Source: Cladorhizidae sp. MBARI D1340-BT2 (lineage: Eukaryota; Porifera; Demospongiae; Poecilosclerida; Cladorhizidae). Taken from it: DNA of 64,000 bases. A program made the position numbers and the translations under genes. Shown here piece after piece: positions 54,101 through 64,000 of the stretch. Where the stretch lies: assembly GCA_028752905.1 (NCBI GenBank), contig JAQNBH010000003.1, positions 24,615,989 to 24,679,988 of the forward strand. The letters run 5' to 3'. The first letter of the stretch is position 1; every line of letters begins with the position of its first letter. The notes beneath the pieces were generated by a model. The model was given only the letters and a program-made list of their open reading frames with translations, had not been told where the DNA came from and ran no database searches.

Positions 54101-55135
54101 AGTGTGGAGAATCTATGAAGCTAACATGTTTAGCTCAAGATAGAGAACACTGAGAGATACCTATCTTGCAAGTCCACTACAGTGAAGTGTGCAGAATATA
54201 TGGATATTTGGTATCAAGAGAGAGCACTTAGAGAGTCCTATCTTAATAGCTATACATCAAGTCTATTCAGTGAAGTGTGGATAATCTACGAAGCTAACAT
54301 GTTTAGCATCAAGTAAGAGTACAATTCATAACTGCCCTAATTAACAAGACCAAAGTCCCAGATTTTGTCAACTGATAGAGAAGGCCCTTATCTGCAACAT
54401 GTCAACAGATTATCAATAAATGTAGTGGTTTTTCACTGGCAGGCCACCGCTTTGGCAACTGGAAAACGCCAGGAAAGATCGCAAACCTTACCACTTCAAA
54501 TCACCATAACTTGCTAATACTTAGAGTAATCAAAATTTTGGCACGTACAAAAGACAGATAATTAGAAGGGCTATCCGGTGATATAAAAATTATCTTTTTT
54601 GGGTAAAGTGTAGAAAAGTTATGAGCTTTACGGCAAAAAAGCAAGATTTTTGGGGGGAAAATGAGAAACATATAGACCAAATTAGGGCAAATATCAAGAT
54701 AGAGAACACATAATGAAACCTATCATTCGAATCATATCAAGTCCATTACAGTGAAGTGTGCAGAATATTATGGATGTTTGATATCAACAGAGAGCACAGG
54801 GAGAGACCTATCTTAATAGCTATATATCAAGTTTATACAGTGAAGTGTGGAGAATCTATGAAGCTAACCTCTTTAGCATCAAGATAGAGAACACATAGAG
54901 AAACCTATCTTGCGATTCTATGTATGCAGAATATACGGATGTTTGGTATCAAGAGAGAGAACAGAGATAGGCCTACCTTTAGAGCTATATATCAAGTCTA
55001 TTCAGTGAAGTGTGGAGAATCTATGAAGCTAACATGTTTAGCTCAAGATAGAGAACACTGAGAGATACCTATCTTGCAAGTCCACTACAGTGAAGTGTGC
55101 AGAATATATGGATATTTGGTATCAAGAGAGAGCAC
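45150..55135 (+). repeat. Array block VIII, units 51-61: CCTCTTTAGC haplotype cluster
   Basis: Units 52 and 54-61 share four linked differences in the subrepeat half: AACCTCTTTAGC in A2, CTTGCGATT in B2, AGAGATAGGCC in A3 and GGATATTTGG in B3. The spacer half varies independently. Units 52, 54, 55 and 57 have CTTTTTGGGGTAAAGTG, GTAAAAAAG, a four-G, six-A tract and TTAGGGTAAATATC. Units 56, 58, 59 and 61 have the common TTTTTTGGGTAAAG, and unit 60 has CCTGTGATAT with seven G. The mixed linkage shows exchange between spacer and subrepeat halves. Unit 53 (46964) carries the old A2 and A3 but GGATATTTGG. Unit 51 has private CATAAAGAAACC. Confidence 0.87.
46056..48779 (+). repeat. Units 52-54, near-identical outer units
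   Basis: The units starting at 46056 and 47872 share every variant I checked, including GATCGTAAAC (near 46306 and 48122), which I saw nowhere else. Between them sits a unit of a different haplotype, so the spacing of 1816 bp looks like a recent dimer-scale duplication or a conversion skipping one unit. Confidence 0.8.
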
Positions 55136-58100
55136 TTAGAGAGTCCTATCTTAATAGCTATACATCAAGTCTATTCAGTGAAGTGTGGATAATCTACGAA
55201 GCTAACATGTTTAGCATCAAGTAAGAGTACAATTCATAACTGCCCTAATTAACAAGACCAAAGTCCCAGATTTTGTCAACTGATAGAGAAGGCCCTTATC
55301 TGCAACATGTCAACAGATTATCAATAAATGTAGTGGTTTTTCACTGGCAGGCCACCGCTTTGGCAACTGGAAAACGCCAGGAAAGATCGCAAACCTTACC
55401 ACTTCAAATCACCATAACTTGCTAATACTTAGAGTAATCAAAATTTTGGCACGTACAAAAGACAGATAATTAGAAGGGCTATCCGGTGATATAAAAATTT
55501 TCTTTTTTGGGTAAAGTGTAGAAAAGTTATGAGCTTTACGGCAAAAAAGCAAGATTTTTGGGGGAAAAATGAGAAACATATAGACCAAATTAGGGCAAAT
55601 ATCAAGATAGAGAACACATAATGAAACCTATCATTCGAATCATATCAAGTCCATTACAGTGAAGTGTGCAGAATATTATGGATGTTTGATATCAACAGAG
55701 AGCACAGGGAGAGACCTATCTTAATAGCTATATATCAAGTTTATACAGTGAAGTGTGGAGAATCTATGAAGCTAACCTGTTTAGCATCAAGATAGAGAAC
55801 ACATAGAGAAACCTATCTTGCGATTCTATGTATGCAGAATATACGGATGTTTGGTATCAAGAGAGAGAACAGAGAGAGGCCTACCTTTAGAGCTATATAT
55901 CAAGTCTATTCAGTGAAGTGTGGAGAATCTATGAAGCTAACATGTTTAGCTCAAGATAGAGAACACTGAGAGATACCTATCTTGCAAGTCCACTACAGTG
56001 AAGTGTGCAGAATATATGGATGTTTGGTATCAAGAGAGAGCACTTAGAGAGTCCTATCTTAATAGCTATACATCAAGTCTATTCAGTGAAGTGTGGATAA
56101 TCTACGAAGCTAACATGTTTAGCATCAAGTAAGAGTACAATTCATAACTGCCTTAATTAACAAGACCAAAGTCCCAGATTTTGTCAACTGATAGAGAAGG
56201 CCCTTATCTGCAACATGTCAACAGATTATCAATAAATGTAGTGGTTTTTCACTGGCAGGCCACCGCTTTGGCAACTGGAAAACGCCAGGAAAGATCGCAA
56301 ATCTTACCACTTCAAATCACCATAACTTGCTAATACTTAGAGTACTCAAAATTTTGGCATGTACAAAAGACAGATAATTAGAAGGGCTATCCGGTAATAT
56401 AAAAATTATCTTTTTTGGGTAAAGTGTAGAAAAGTTATGAGCTTTACGGCAAAAAAGCAAGATTTTTGGGGGGAAAATGAGAAACATATAGACCAAATTA
56501 GGGCAAATATCAAGATAGAGAACACATAATGAAACCTATCATTCGAATCATATCAAGTCCATTACAGTGAAGTGTGCAGAATATTATGGATGTTTGATAT
56601 CAACAGAGAGCACAGGGAGAGACCTATCTTAATAGCTATATATCAAGTTTATACAGTGAAGTGTGGAGAATCTATGAAGCTAACCTGTTTAGCATCAAGA
56701 TAGAGAACACATAGAGAAACCTATCTTGTGATTCTATGTATGCAGAATATACGGATGTTTGGTATCAAGAGAGAGAACAGAGAGAGGCCTACCTTTAGAG
56801 CTATATATCAAGTCTATTCAGTGAAGTGTGGAGAATCTATGAAGCTAACATGTTTAGCTCAAGATAGAGAACACTGAGAGATACCTATCTTGCAAGTCCA
56901 CTACAGTGAAGTGTGCAGAATATATGGATGTTTGGTATCAAGAGAGAGCACTTAGAGAGTCCTATCTTAATAGCTATACATCAAGTCTATTCAGTGAAGT
57001 GTGGATAATCTACGAAGCTAACATGTTTAGCATCAAGTAAGAGTACAATTCATAACTGCCCTAATTAACAAGACCAAAGTCCCAGATTTTGTCAACTGAT
57101 AGAGAAGGCCCTTATCTGCAACATGTCAACAGATTATCAATAAATGTAGTGGTTTTTCACTGGCAGGCCACCGCTTTGGCAACTGGAAAACGCCAGGAAA
57201 GATCGCAAACCTTACCACTTCAAATCACCATAACTTGCTAATACTTAGAGTACTCAAAATTTTGGCACGTACAAAAGACAGATAATTAGAAGGGCTATCC
57301 GGTGATATAAAAATTATCTTTTTTGGGTAAAGTGTAGAAAAGTTATGAGCTTTACGGCAAAAAAGCAAGATTTTTTGGGGAAAAATGAGAAACATATAGA
57401 CCAAATTAGGGCAAATATCAAGATAGAGAACACATAATGAAACCTATCATTCGAATCATATCAAGTCCATTACAGTGAAGTGTGCAGAATATTATGGATG
57501 TTTGATATCAACAGAGAGCACAGGGAGAGACCTATCTTAATAGCTATATATCAAGTTTATACAGTGAAGTGTGGAGAATCTATGAAGCTAACCTCTTTAG
57601 CATCAAGATAGAGAACACATAGAGAAACCTATCTTGCGATTCTATGTATGCAGAATATACGGATGTTTGGTATCAAGAGAGAGAACAGAGAGAGGCCTAC
57701 CTTTAGAGCTATATATCAAGTCTATTCAGTGAAGTGTGGAGAATCTATGAAGCTAACATGTTTAGCTCAAGATAGAGAACACTGAGAGATACCTATCTTG
57801 CAAGTCCACTACAGTGAAGTGTGCAGAATATATGGATATTTGGTATCAAGAGAGAGCACTTAGAGAGTCCTATCTTAATAGCTATACATCAAGTCTATTC
57901 AGTGAAGTGTGGATAATCTACGAAGCTAACATGTTTAGCATCAAGTAAGAGTACAATTCATAACTGCCCTAATTAACAAGACCAAAGTCCCAGATTTTGT
58001 CAACTGATAGAGAAGGCCCTTATCTGCAACATGTCAACAGATTATCAATAAATGTAGTGGTTTTTCACTGGCAGGCCACCGCTTTGGCAACTGGAAAACG

Positions 58101-59675
58101 CCAGGAAAGATCGCAAACCTTACCACTTCAAATCACCATAACTTGCTAATACTTAGAGTAATCAAAATTTTGGCACGTACAAAAGACAGATAATTAGAAG
58201 GGCTATCCGGTGATATAAAAATTTTCTTTTTTGGGTAAAGTGTAGAAAAGTTATGAGCTTTACGGCAAAAAAGCAAGATTTTTGGGGGGAAAATGAGAAA
58301 CATATAGACCAAATTAGGGCAAATATCAAGATAGAGAACACATAATGAAACCTATCATTCGAATCATATCAAGTCCATTACAGTGAAGTGTGCAGAATAT
58401 TATGGATGTTTGATATCAACAGAGAGCACAGGGAGAGACCTATCTTAATAGCTATATATCAAGTTTATACAGTGAAGTGTGGAGAATCTATGAAGCTAAC
58501 CTGTTTAGCATCAAGATAGAGAACACATAGAGAAACCTATCTTGCGATTCTATGTATGCAGAATATACGGATGTTTGGTATCAAGAGAGAGAACAGAGAG
58601 AGGCCTACCTTTAGAGCTATATATCAAGTCTATTCAGTGAAGTGTGGAGAATCTATGAAGCTAACATGTTTAGCTCAAGATAGAGAACACTGAGAGATAC
58701 CTATCTTGCAAGTCCACTACAGTGAAGTGTGCAGAATATATGGATGTTTGGTATCAAGAGAGAGCACTTAGAGAGTCCTATCTTAATAGCTATACATCAA
58801 GTCTATTCAGTGAAGTGTGGATAATCTACGAAGCTAACATGTTTAGCATCAAGTAAGAGTACAATTCATAACTGCCCTAATTAACAAGACCAAAGTCCCA
58901 GATTTTGTCAACTGATAGAGAAGGCCCTTATCTGCAACATGTCAACAGATTATCAATAAATGTAGTGGTTTTTCACTGGCAGGCCACCGCTTTGGCAACT
59001 GGAAAACGCCAGGAAAGATCGCAAACCTTACCACTTCAAATCACAATAACTTGCTAATACTTAGAGTAATCAAAATTTTGGCACGTACAAAAGACAGATA
59101 ATTAGAAGGGCTATCCGGTGATATAAAAAATTTCTTTTTTGGGTAAAGTGTAGAAAAGTTATGAGCTTTACGGCAAAAAAGCAAGATTTTTGGGGGGAAA
59201 ATGAGAAACATATAGACCAAATTAGGGCAAATATCAAGATAGAGAACACATAATGAAACCTATCATTCGAATCATATCAAGTCCATTACAGTGAAGTGTG
59301 CAGAATATTATGGATGTTTGATATCAACAGAGAGCACAGGGAGAGACCTATCTTAATAGCTATATATCAAGTTTATACAGTGAAGTGTGGAGAATCTATG
59401 AAGCTAACCTGTTTAGCATCAAGATAGAGAACACTGAGAGAAACCTATCTTGCGATTCTATGTATGCAGAATATACGGATGTTTGGTATCAAGAGAGAGA
59501 ACAGAGAGAGGCCTACCTTTAGAGCTATATATCAAGTCTATTCAGTGAAGTGTGGAGAATCTATGAAGCTAACATGTTTAGCTCAAGATAGAGAACACTG
59601 AGAGATACCTATCTTGCAAGTCCACTACAGTGAAGTGTGCAGAATATATGGATGTTTGGTATCAAGAGAGAGCAC
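55136..59675 (+). repeat. Array block IX, units 62-66: mixed haplotypes
   Basis: A return to AACCTGTTTAGC and AGAGAGAGGCC in most units, usually with CTTGCGATT retained. Unit 63 (56044) has private CCTTAATTAAC, AAATCTTACC, GGCATGTAC and CCGGTAATAT. Unit 64 (56952) again carries CCTCTTTAGC and GGATATTTGG but with AGAGAGAGGCC, so it is a recombinant of the previous cluster. Unit 66 has TCACAATAAC and AACACTGAGAGAAACC, the latter a B3-like sequence inside B2. Confidence 0.8.
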
Positions 59676-60748
59676 TTAGAGAGTCATATCTTAATAGCTA
59701 TACATCAAGTCTATTCAGTGAAGTGTGGATAATCTACGAAGCTAACATGTTTAGCATCAAGTAAGAGTACAATTCATAACTGCCCTAATTAACAAGACCA
59801 AAGTCCCAGATTTTGTCAACTGATAGAGAAGGCCCTTATCTGCAACGTGTCAACAGATTATCAATAAATGTAGTGGTTTTTCACTGGCAGGCCACCGCTT
59901 TGGCAACTGGAAAACGCCAGGAAAGATCGCAAACCTTACCACTTCAAATCACCATAACTTGCTAATACTTAGAGTAATCAAAATTTTGGCACGTACAAAT
60001 GACAGATAATTAGAAGGGCTATCCGGTGATATAAAAATTATCTTTTTTGGGTAAAGTGTAGAAAAGTTATGAGCTTTACGGCAAAAAAGCAAGATATTTG
60101 GGGGGGAAATGAGAAACATATAGACCAAATTAGGGCAAATATCAAGATAGAGAACACATAATGAAACCTATCATTCGAATCATATCAAGTCCATTACAGT
60201 GAAGTGTGCAGAATATTATGGATGTTTGATATCAACAGAGAGCACAGGGAGAGACCTATCTTAATAGCTATATATCAAGTTTATACAGTAAAGTGTGGAG
60301 AATCTATGAAGCTAACCTGTTTAGCATCAAGATAGAGAACACATAGAGAAACCTATCTTGCGATTCTATGTATGCAGAATATACGGATGTTTGGTATCAA
60401 GAGAGAGAACAGAGAGAGGCCTACCTTTAGAGCTATATATCAAGTCTATTCAGTGAAGTGTGGAGAATCTATGAAGCTAACCTGTTTAGCATCAAGATAG
60501 AGAACACATGGAGAAACCTATCTTGTGATTCTATGTATGCAGAATATACGGATGTTTGGTATCAAGAGAGAGAACAGAGAGAGGCCTACCTTTAGAGCTA
60601 TATATCAAGTCTATTCAGTGAAGTGTGGAGAATCTATGAAGCTAACATGTTTAGCTCAAGATAGAGAACACTGAGAGATACCTATCTTGCAAGTCCACTA
60701 CAGTGAAGTGTGCAGAATATATGGATGTTTGGTATCAAGAGAGAGCAC
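59676..60748 (+). repeat. Enlarged monomer (1073 bp) with one extra A+B subrepeat pair
   Basis: Exactly 165 bp longer than 908. The subrepeat order after B2 is A3 head with A2 tail (60411-60490, ending AACCTGTTTAGC), an extra B2 (60491-60575), A3 (60576-60655), B3 (60656-60748). The A3/A2 hybrid marks the junction expected from misaligned exchange between A2 and A3. The extra B2 has CTTGTGATT while the first has CTTGCGATT, so the donor was a different unit. Private CACATGGAGAAACC lies near 60507. Confidence 0.93.
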
Positions 60749-63700
60749 TTAGAGAGTCCTATCTTAATAGCTATACATCAAGTCTATTCAGTGAAGTGTG
60801 GATAATCTATGAAGCTAACATGTTTAGCATCAAGTAAGAGTACAATTCATAACTGCCCTAATTAACAAGACCAAAGTCCCAGATTTTGTCAACTGATAGA
60901 GAAGGCCCTTATCTGCAACATGTCAACAAATTATCAATAAATGTAGTGGTTTTTCACTGGCAGGCCACCGCTTTGGCAACTGGAAAACGCCAGGAAAGAT
61001 CGCAAACCTTACCACTTCAAATCACCATAACTTGCTAATACTTAGAGTAATAAAAATTTTGGCACGTACAAAAGATAGATAATTATCCAGTAATATAAAA
61101 AATTTCTTTTTTGGGTAAAGTGTAGAAAAGTTATGAGCTTTACGGCAAAAAAGCAAGATTTTTGGGGGGAAAATGAGAAACATATAGACCAAATTAGGGC
61201 AAATATCAAGATAGAGAACACATAATGAAACCTATCATTCGAATCATATCAAGTCCATTACAGTGAAGTGTGCAGAATATTATGGATGTTTGATATCAAC
61301 AGAGAGCACAGGGAGAGACCTATCTTAATAGCTATATATCAAGTTTATACAGTGAAGTGTGGAGAATCTATGAAGCTAACCTGTTTAGCATCAAGATAGA
61401 GAACACATAGAGAAACCTATCTTGCGATTCTATGTATGCAGAATATACGGATGTTTGGTATCAAGAGAGAGAACAGAGAGAGGCCTACCTTTAGAGCTAT
61501 ATATCAAGTCTATTCAGTGAAGTGTGGAGAATCTATGAAGCTAACATGTTTAGCTCAAGATAGAGAACACTGAGAGATACCTATCTTGCAAGTCCACTAC
61601 AGTGAAGTGTGCAGAATATATGGATGTTTGGTATCAAGAGAGAGCACTTAGAGAGTCATATCTTAATAGCTATACATCAAGTCTATTCAGTGAAGTGTGG
61701 ATAATCTACGAAGCTAACATGTTTAGCATCAAGTAAGAGTACAATTCATAACTGCCCTAATTAACAAGACCAAAGTCCCAGATTTTGTCAACTGATAGAG
61801 AAGGCCCTTATCTGCAACGTGTCAACAGATTATCAATAAATGTAGTGGTTTTTCACTGGCAGGCCACCGCTTTGGCAACTGGAAAACGCCAGGAAAGATC
61901 GCAAACCTTACCACTTCAAATCACAATAACTTGCTAATACTTAGAGTAATAAAAATTTTGGCACGTACAAAAGACAGATAATTAGAAGGGCTATCCGATG
62001 ATATAAAAATTTTCTTTTTTGGGTAAAGTGTAGAAAAGTTATGAGCTTTACGGCAAAAAAGCAAGATTTTTGGGGGGGAAATGAGAAACATATAGACCAA
62101 ATTAGGGCAAATATCAAGATAGAGAACACATAATGAAACCTATCATTCGAATCATATCAAGTCCATTACAGTGAAGTGTGCAGAATATTATGGATGTTTG
62201 ATATCAACAGAGAGCACAGGGAGAGACCTATCTTAATAGCTATATATCAAGTTTATACAGTGAAGTGTGGAGAATCTATGAAGCTAACCTGTTTAGCATC
62301 AAGATAGAGAACACATAGAGAAACCTATCTTGTGATTCTATGTATGCAGAATATACGGATGTTTGGTATCAAGAGAGAGAACAGAGAGAGGCCTACCTTT
62401 AGAGCTATATATCAAGTCTATTCAGTGAAGTGTGGAGAATCTATGAAGCTAACATGTTTAGCTCAAGATAGAGAACACTGAGAGATACCTATCTTGCAAG
62501 TCCACTACAGTGAAGTGTGCAGAATATATGGATGTTTGGTATCAAGAGAGAACACTTAGACAGTCCTATCTTAATAGCTATACATCAAGTCTATTCAGTG
62601 AAGTGTGGATAATCTACGAAGCTAACATGTTTAGCATCAAGTAAGAGTACAATTCATAACTGCCCTAATTAACAAGACCAAAGTCCCAGATTTTGTCAAC
62701 TGATAGAGAAGGCCCTTATCTGCAATATGTCAACAGATTATCAATAAATGTAGTGGTTTTTCACTGGCAGGCCACCGCTTTGGCAACTGGAAAACGCCAG
62801 GAAAGATCGCAAACCTTACCACTTCAAATCACCATAACTTGCTAATACTTAGAGTAATAAAAATTTTGGCACGTACAAAAGATAGATAATTATCCAGTAA
62901 TATAAAAAAATTCTTTTTTGGGTAAAGTGTAGAAAAGTTATGAGCTTTACGGCAAAAAAGCAAGATTTTTGGGGGGAAAATGAGAAACATATAGACCAAA
63001 TTAGGGCAAATATCAAGATAGAGAACACATAATGAAACCTATCATTCGAATCATATCAAGTCCATTACAGTGAAGTGTGCAGAATATTATGGATGTTTGA
63101 TATCAACAGAGAGCACAGGGAGAGACCTATCTTAATAGCTATATATCAAGTTTATACAGTGAAGTGTGGAGAATCTATGAAGCTAACCTGTTTAGCATCA
63201 AGATAGAGAACACATAGAGAAACCTATCTTGCGATTCTATGTATGCAGAATATACGGATGTTTGGTATCAAGAGAGAGAACAGAGAGAGGCCTACCTTTA
63301 GAGCTATATATCAAGTCTATTCAGTGAAGTGTGGAGAATCTATGAAGCTAACATGTTTAGCTCAAGATAGAGAACACTGAGAGATACCTATCTTGCAAGT
63401 CCACTACAGTGAAGTGTGCAGAATATATGGATGTTTGGTATCAAGAGAGAGCACTTAGAGAGTCATATCTTAATAGCTATACATCAAGTCTATTCAGTGA
63501 AGTGTGGATAATCTACGAAGCTAACATGTTTAGCATCAAGTAAGAGTACAATTCATAACTGCCCTAATTAACAAGACCAAAGTCCCAGATTTTGTCAACT
63601 GATAGAGAAGGCCCTTATCTGCAACGTGTCAACAGATTATCAATAAATGTAGTGGTTTTTCACTGGCAGGCCACCGCTTTGGCAACTGGAAAACGCCAGG

Positions 63701-64000
63701 AAAGATCGCAAACCTTACCACTTCAAATCACAATAACTTGCTAATACTTAGAGTAATAAAAATTTTGGCACGTACAAAAGACAGATAATTAGAAGGGCTA
63801 TCCGATGATATAAAAATTTTCTTTTTTGGGTAAAGTGTAGAAAAGTTATGAGCTTTACGGCAAAAAAGCAAGATTTTTGGGGGGGAAATGAGAAACATAT
63901 AGACCAAATTAGGGCAAATATCAAGATAGAGAACACATAATGAAACCTATCATTCGAATCATATCAAGTCCATTACAGTGAAGTGTGCAGAATATTATGG
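60749..64000 (+). repeat. Array block X: 1807-bp dimer, units 68-71
   Basis: Two unit types alternate. Units at 60749 and 62556 (899 bp) lack 9 bp in the spacer (AATTATCCAGTAATAT). Units at 61648 and 63455 have GAGTCATATC, CAACGTGTCAAC, TCACAATAAC, AGAGTAATAAAAA, CCGATGATAT and a seven-G run. Corresponding unit starts are 1807 bp apart. The last unit is cut by the window edge after 546 bp, in B1. Private variants in the unit at 62556 (AACACTTAGACAGTCC, GCAATATGTC) separate it from its partner. Confidence 0.9.
61081..61096 (+). repeat. 9-bp spacer deletion, first occurrence
   Basis: The spacer reads GATAATTATCCAGTAATAT where its partners read AATTAGAAGGGCTATCC followed by GATGATAT. Nine bases (AGAAGGGCT) are missing, bounded by AATT and ATCC. 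The same change recurs near 62887-62902, together with AAAGATAGAT and CCAGTAATAT, showing descent from one event. Confidence 0.88.

Larger units (their letters stand above)
1..64000 (+). repeat. Satellite array, about 908-bp monomer, 70 full units plus a partial
   Basis: The entire window is one tandem satellite. With TTAGAGAGTC as unit position 1, unit starts are: 1, 909, 1820, 2728, 3636, 4320, 5228, 6136, 7044, 7950, 8858, 9764, 10672, 11580, 12488, 13384, 14292, 15200, 16108, 17016, 17922, 18830, 19738, 20646, 21554, 22462, 23370, 24278, 25184, 26092, 27000, 27908, 28814, 29722, 30630, 31538, 32444, 33352, 34260, 35168, 36074, 36982, 37890, 38798, 39706, 40614, 41522, 42430, 43336, 44244, 45150, 46056, 46964, 47872, 48780, 49688, 50596, 51504, 52412, 53320, 54228, 55136, 56044, 56952, 57860, 58768, 59676, 60749, 61648, 62556, 63455. 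Most units are 908 bp. The 906-bp units have lost one 2-bp AG. The other lengths are 911, 684, 896, 1073 and 899. No unit is inverted and no foreign DNA interrupts the array. The phase is my choice. I do not recognise the family by name. Confidence 0.98.

Noticed and set aside
61941..62129. 62-codon minus-strand open frame, hydrophobic, rich in Phe, Leu and Ile
   Set aside because: It lies across the satellite spacer, starts with GTG rather than ATG, and is long only because this unit has AGTAATAAAAA in place of AGTAATCAAAA, which removes a TGA stop read on the minus strand. Most units close the frame there. The hydrophobic look comes from the A/T-rich composition. Not a gene.
63748..63936. 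Second identical 62-codon minus-strand frame
   Set aside because: It is the same stretch one 1807-bp dimer later, so the identity reflects satellite duplication, not coding constraint.
1..64000. CRISPR array or bacterial repeat region
   Set aside because: The direct repeats are about 908 bp and continuous, the spacer segment is itself the same in all units, and there are no cas genes or unique spacers.
1..64000. Ribosomal intergenic spacer array
   Set aside because: IGS subrepeats can look like this, but no rRNA sequence occurs in 70 units, so the repeat is not an rDNA unit.
1..64000. Assembly collapse or artificial repetition of one sequence
   Set aside because: Units differ by private substitutions, indels and structured haplotypes, which would not arise from copying one unit. 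Exact copy number and homopolymer lengths may still carry assembly error.

Overview
The whole window is one uninterrupted, head-to-tail tandem satellite array. No protein-coding gene, RNA gene, transposon, CRISPR array or single-copy DNA could be supported anywhere in it. The repeat unit is about 908 bp. Taking the phase at TTAGAGAGTC, I count 70 complete units plus a 546-bp partial unit at the right edge, all on the + strand. The sequence is AT-rich and CpG-poor (8 CpG in the first 908-bp unit), and several unit-to-unit differences are CG versus TG or CA. This points to a eukaryotic genome with cytosine methylation, such as a plant or an animal. The species, and whether the array is centromeric, pericentromeric, subtelomeric or a heterochromatic knob, cannot be told from the sequence.

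Each unit has two parts. A spacer of about 373 bp (positions 93-465 of the first unit) has no internal repeat. The rest is six related short subrepeats of about 80-105 bp. They alternate between an A type (CAGTGAAGTGTGGA core) and a B type (CAGTGAAGTGTGCA core) in the order A1 - spacer - B1 - A2 - B2 - A3 - B3. One A+B pair measures 165 bp. The array is therefore nested: about 85 bp, 165 bp, 908 bp, then higher-order repeats.

Region by region: 1-7949, units 1-9, near-uniform but including a 684-bp deleted unit; 7950-10671 and 17016-18829, two copies of a distinctive unit pair 8158 bp apart; 10672-17015, units 13-19, with one 12-bp deletion; 18830-21553, units 22-24, leading into the next block; 21554-36073, a clear tetrameric higher-order repeat of exactly 3630 bp present four times; 36074-45149, a second, irregular dimer/tetramer system; 45150-55135, a cluster of units with a different diagnostic haplotype; 55136-59675, units carrying mixtures of haplotypes; 59676-64000, a unit enlarged by one 165-bp subrepeat pair, then a 1807-bp dimer that continues past the window.

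The breakpoints visible in the array (a gained A+B pair, a lost spacer-to-A2 segment, a 65-bp patch of A1 sequence inside A3, shared private variants at fixed spacing) are what unequal exchange and gene conversion within a satellite would leave. The two 62-codon minus-strand reading frames near the right end are chance frames in the spacer and are rejected as genes.
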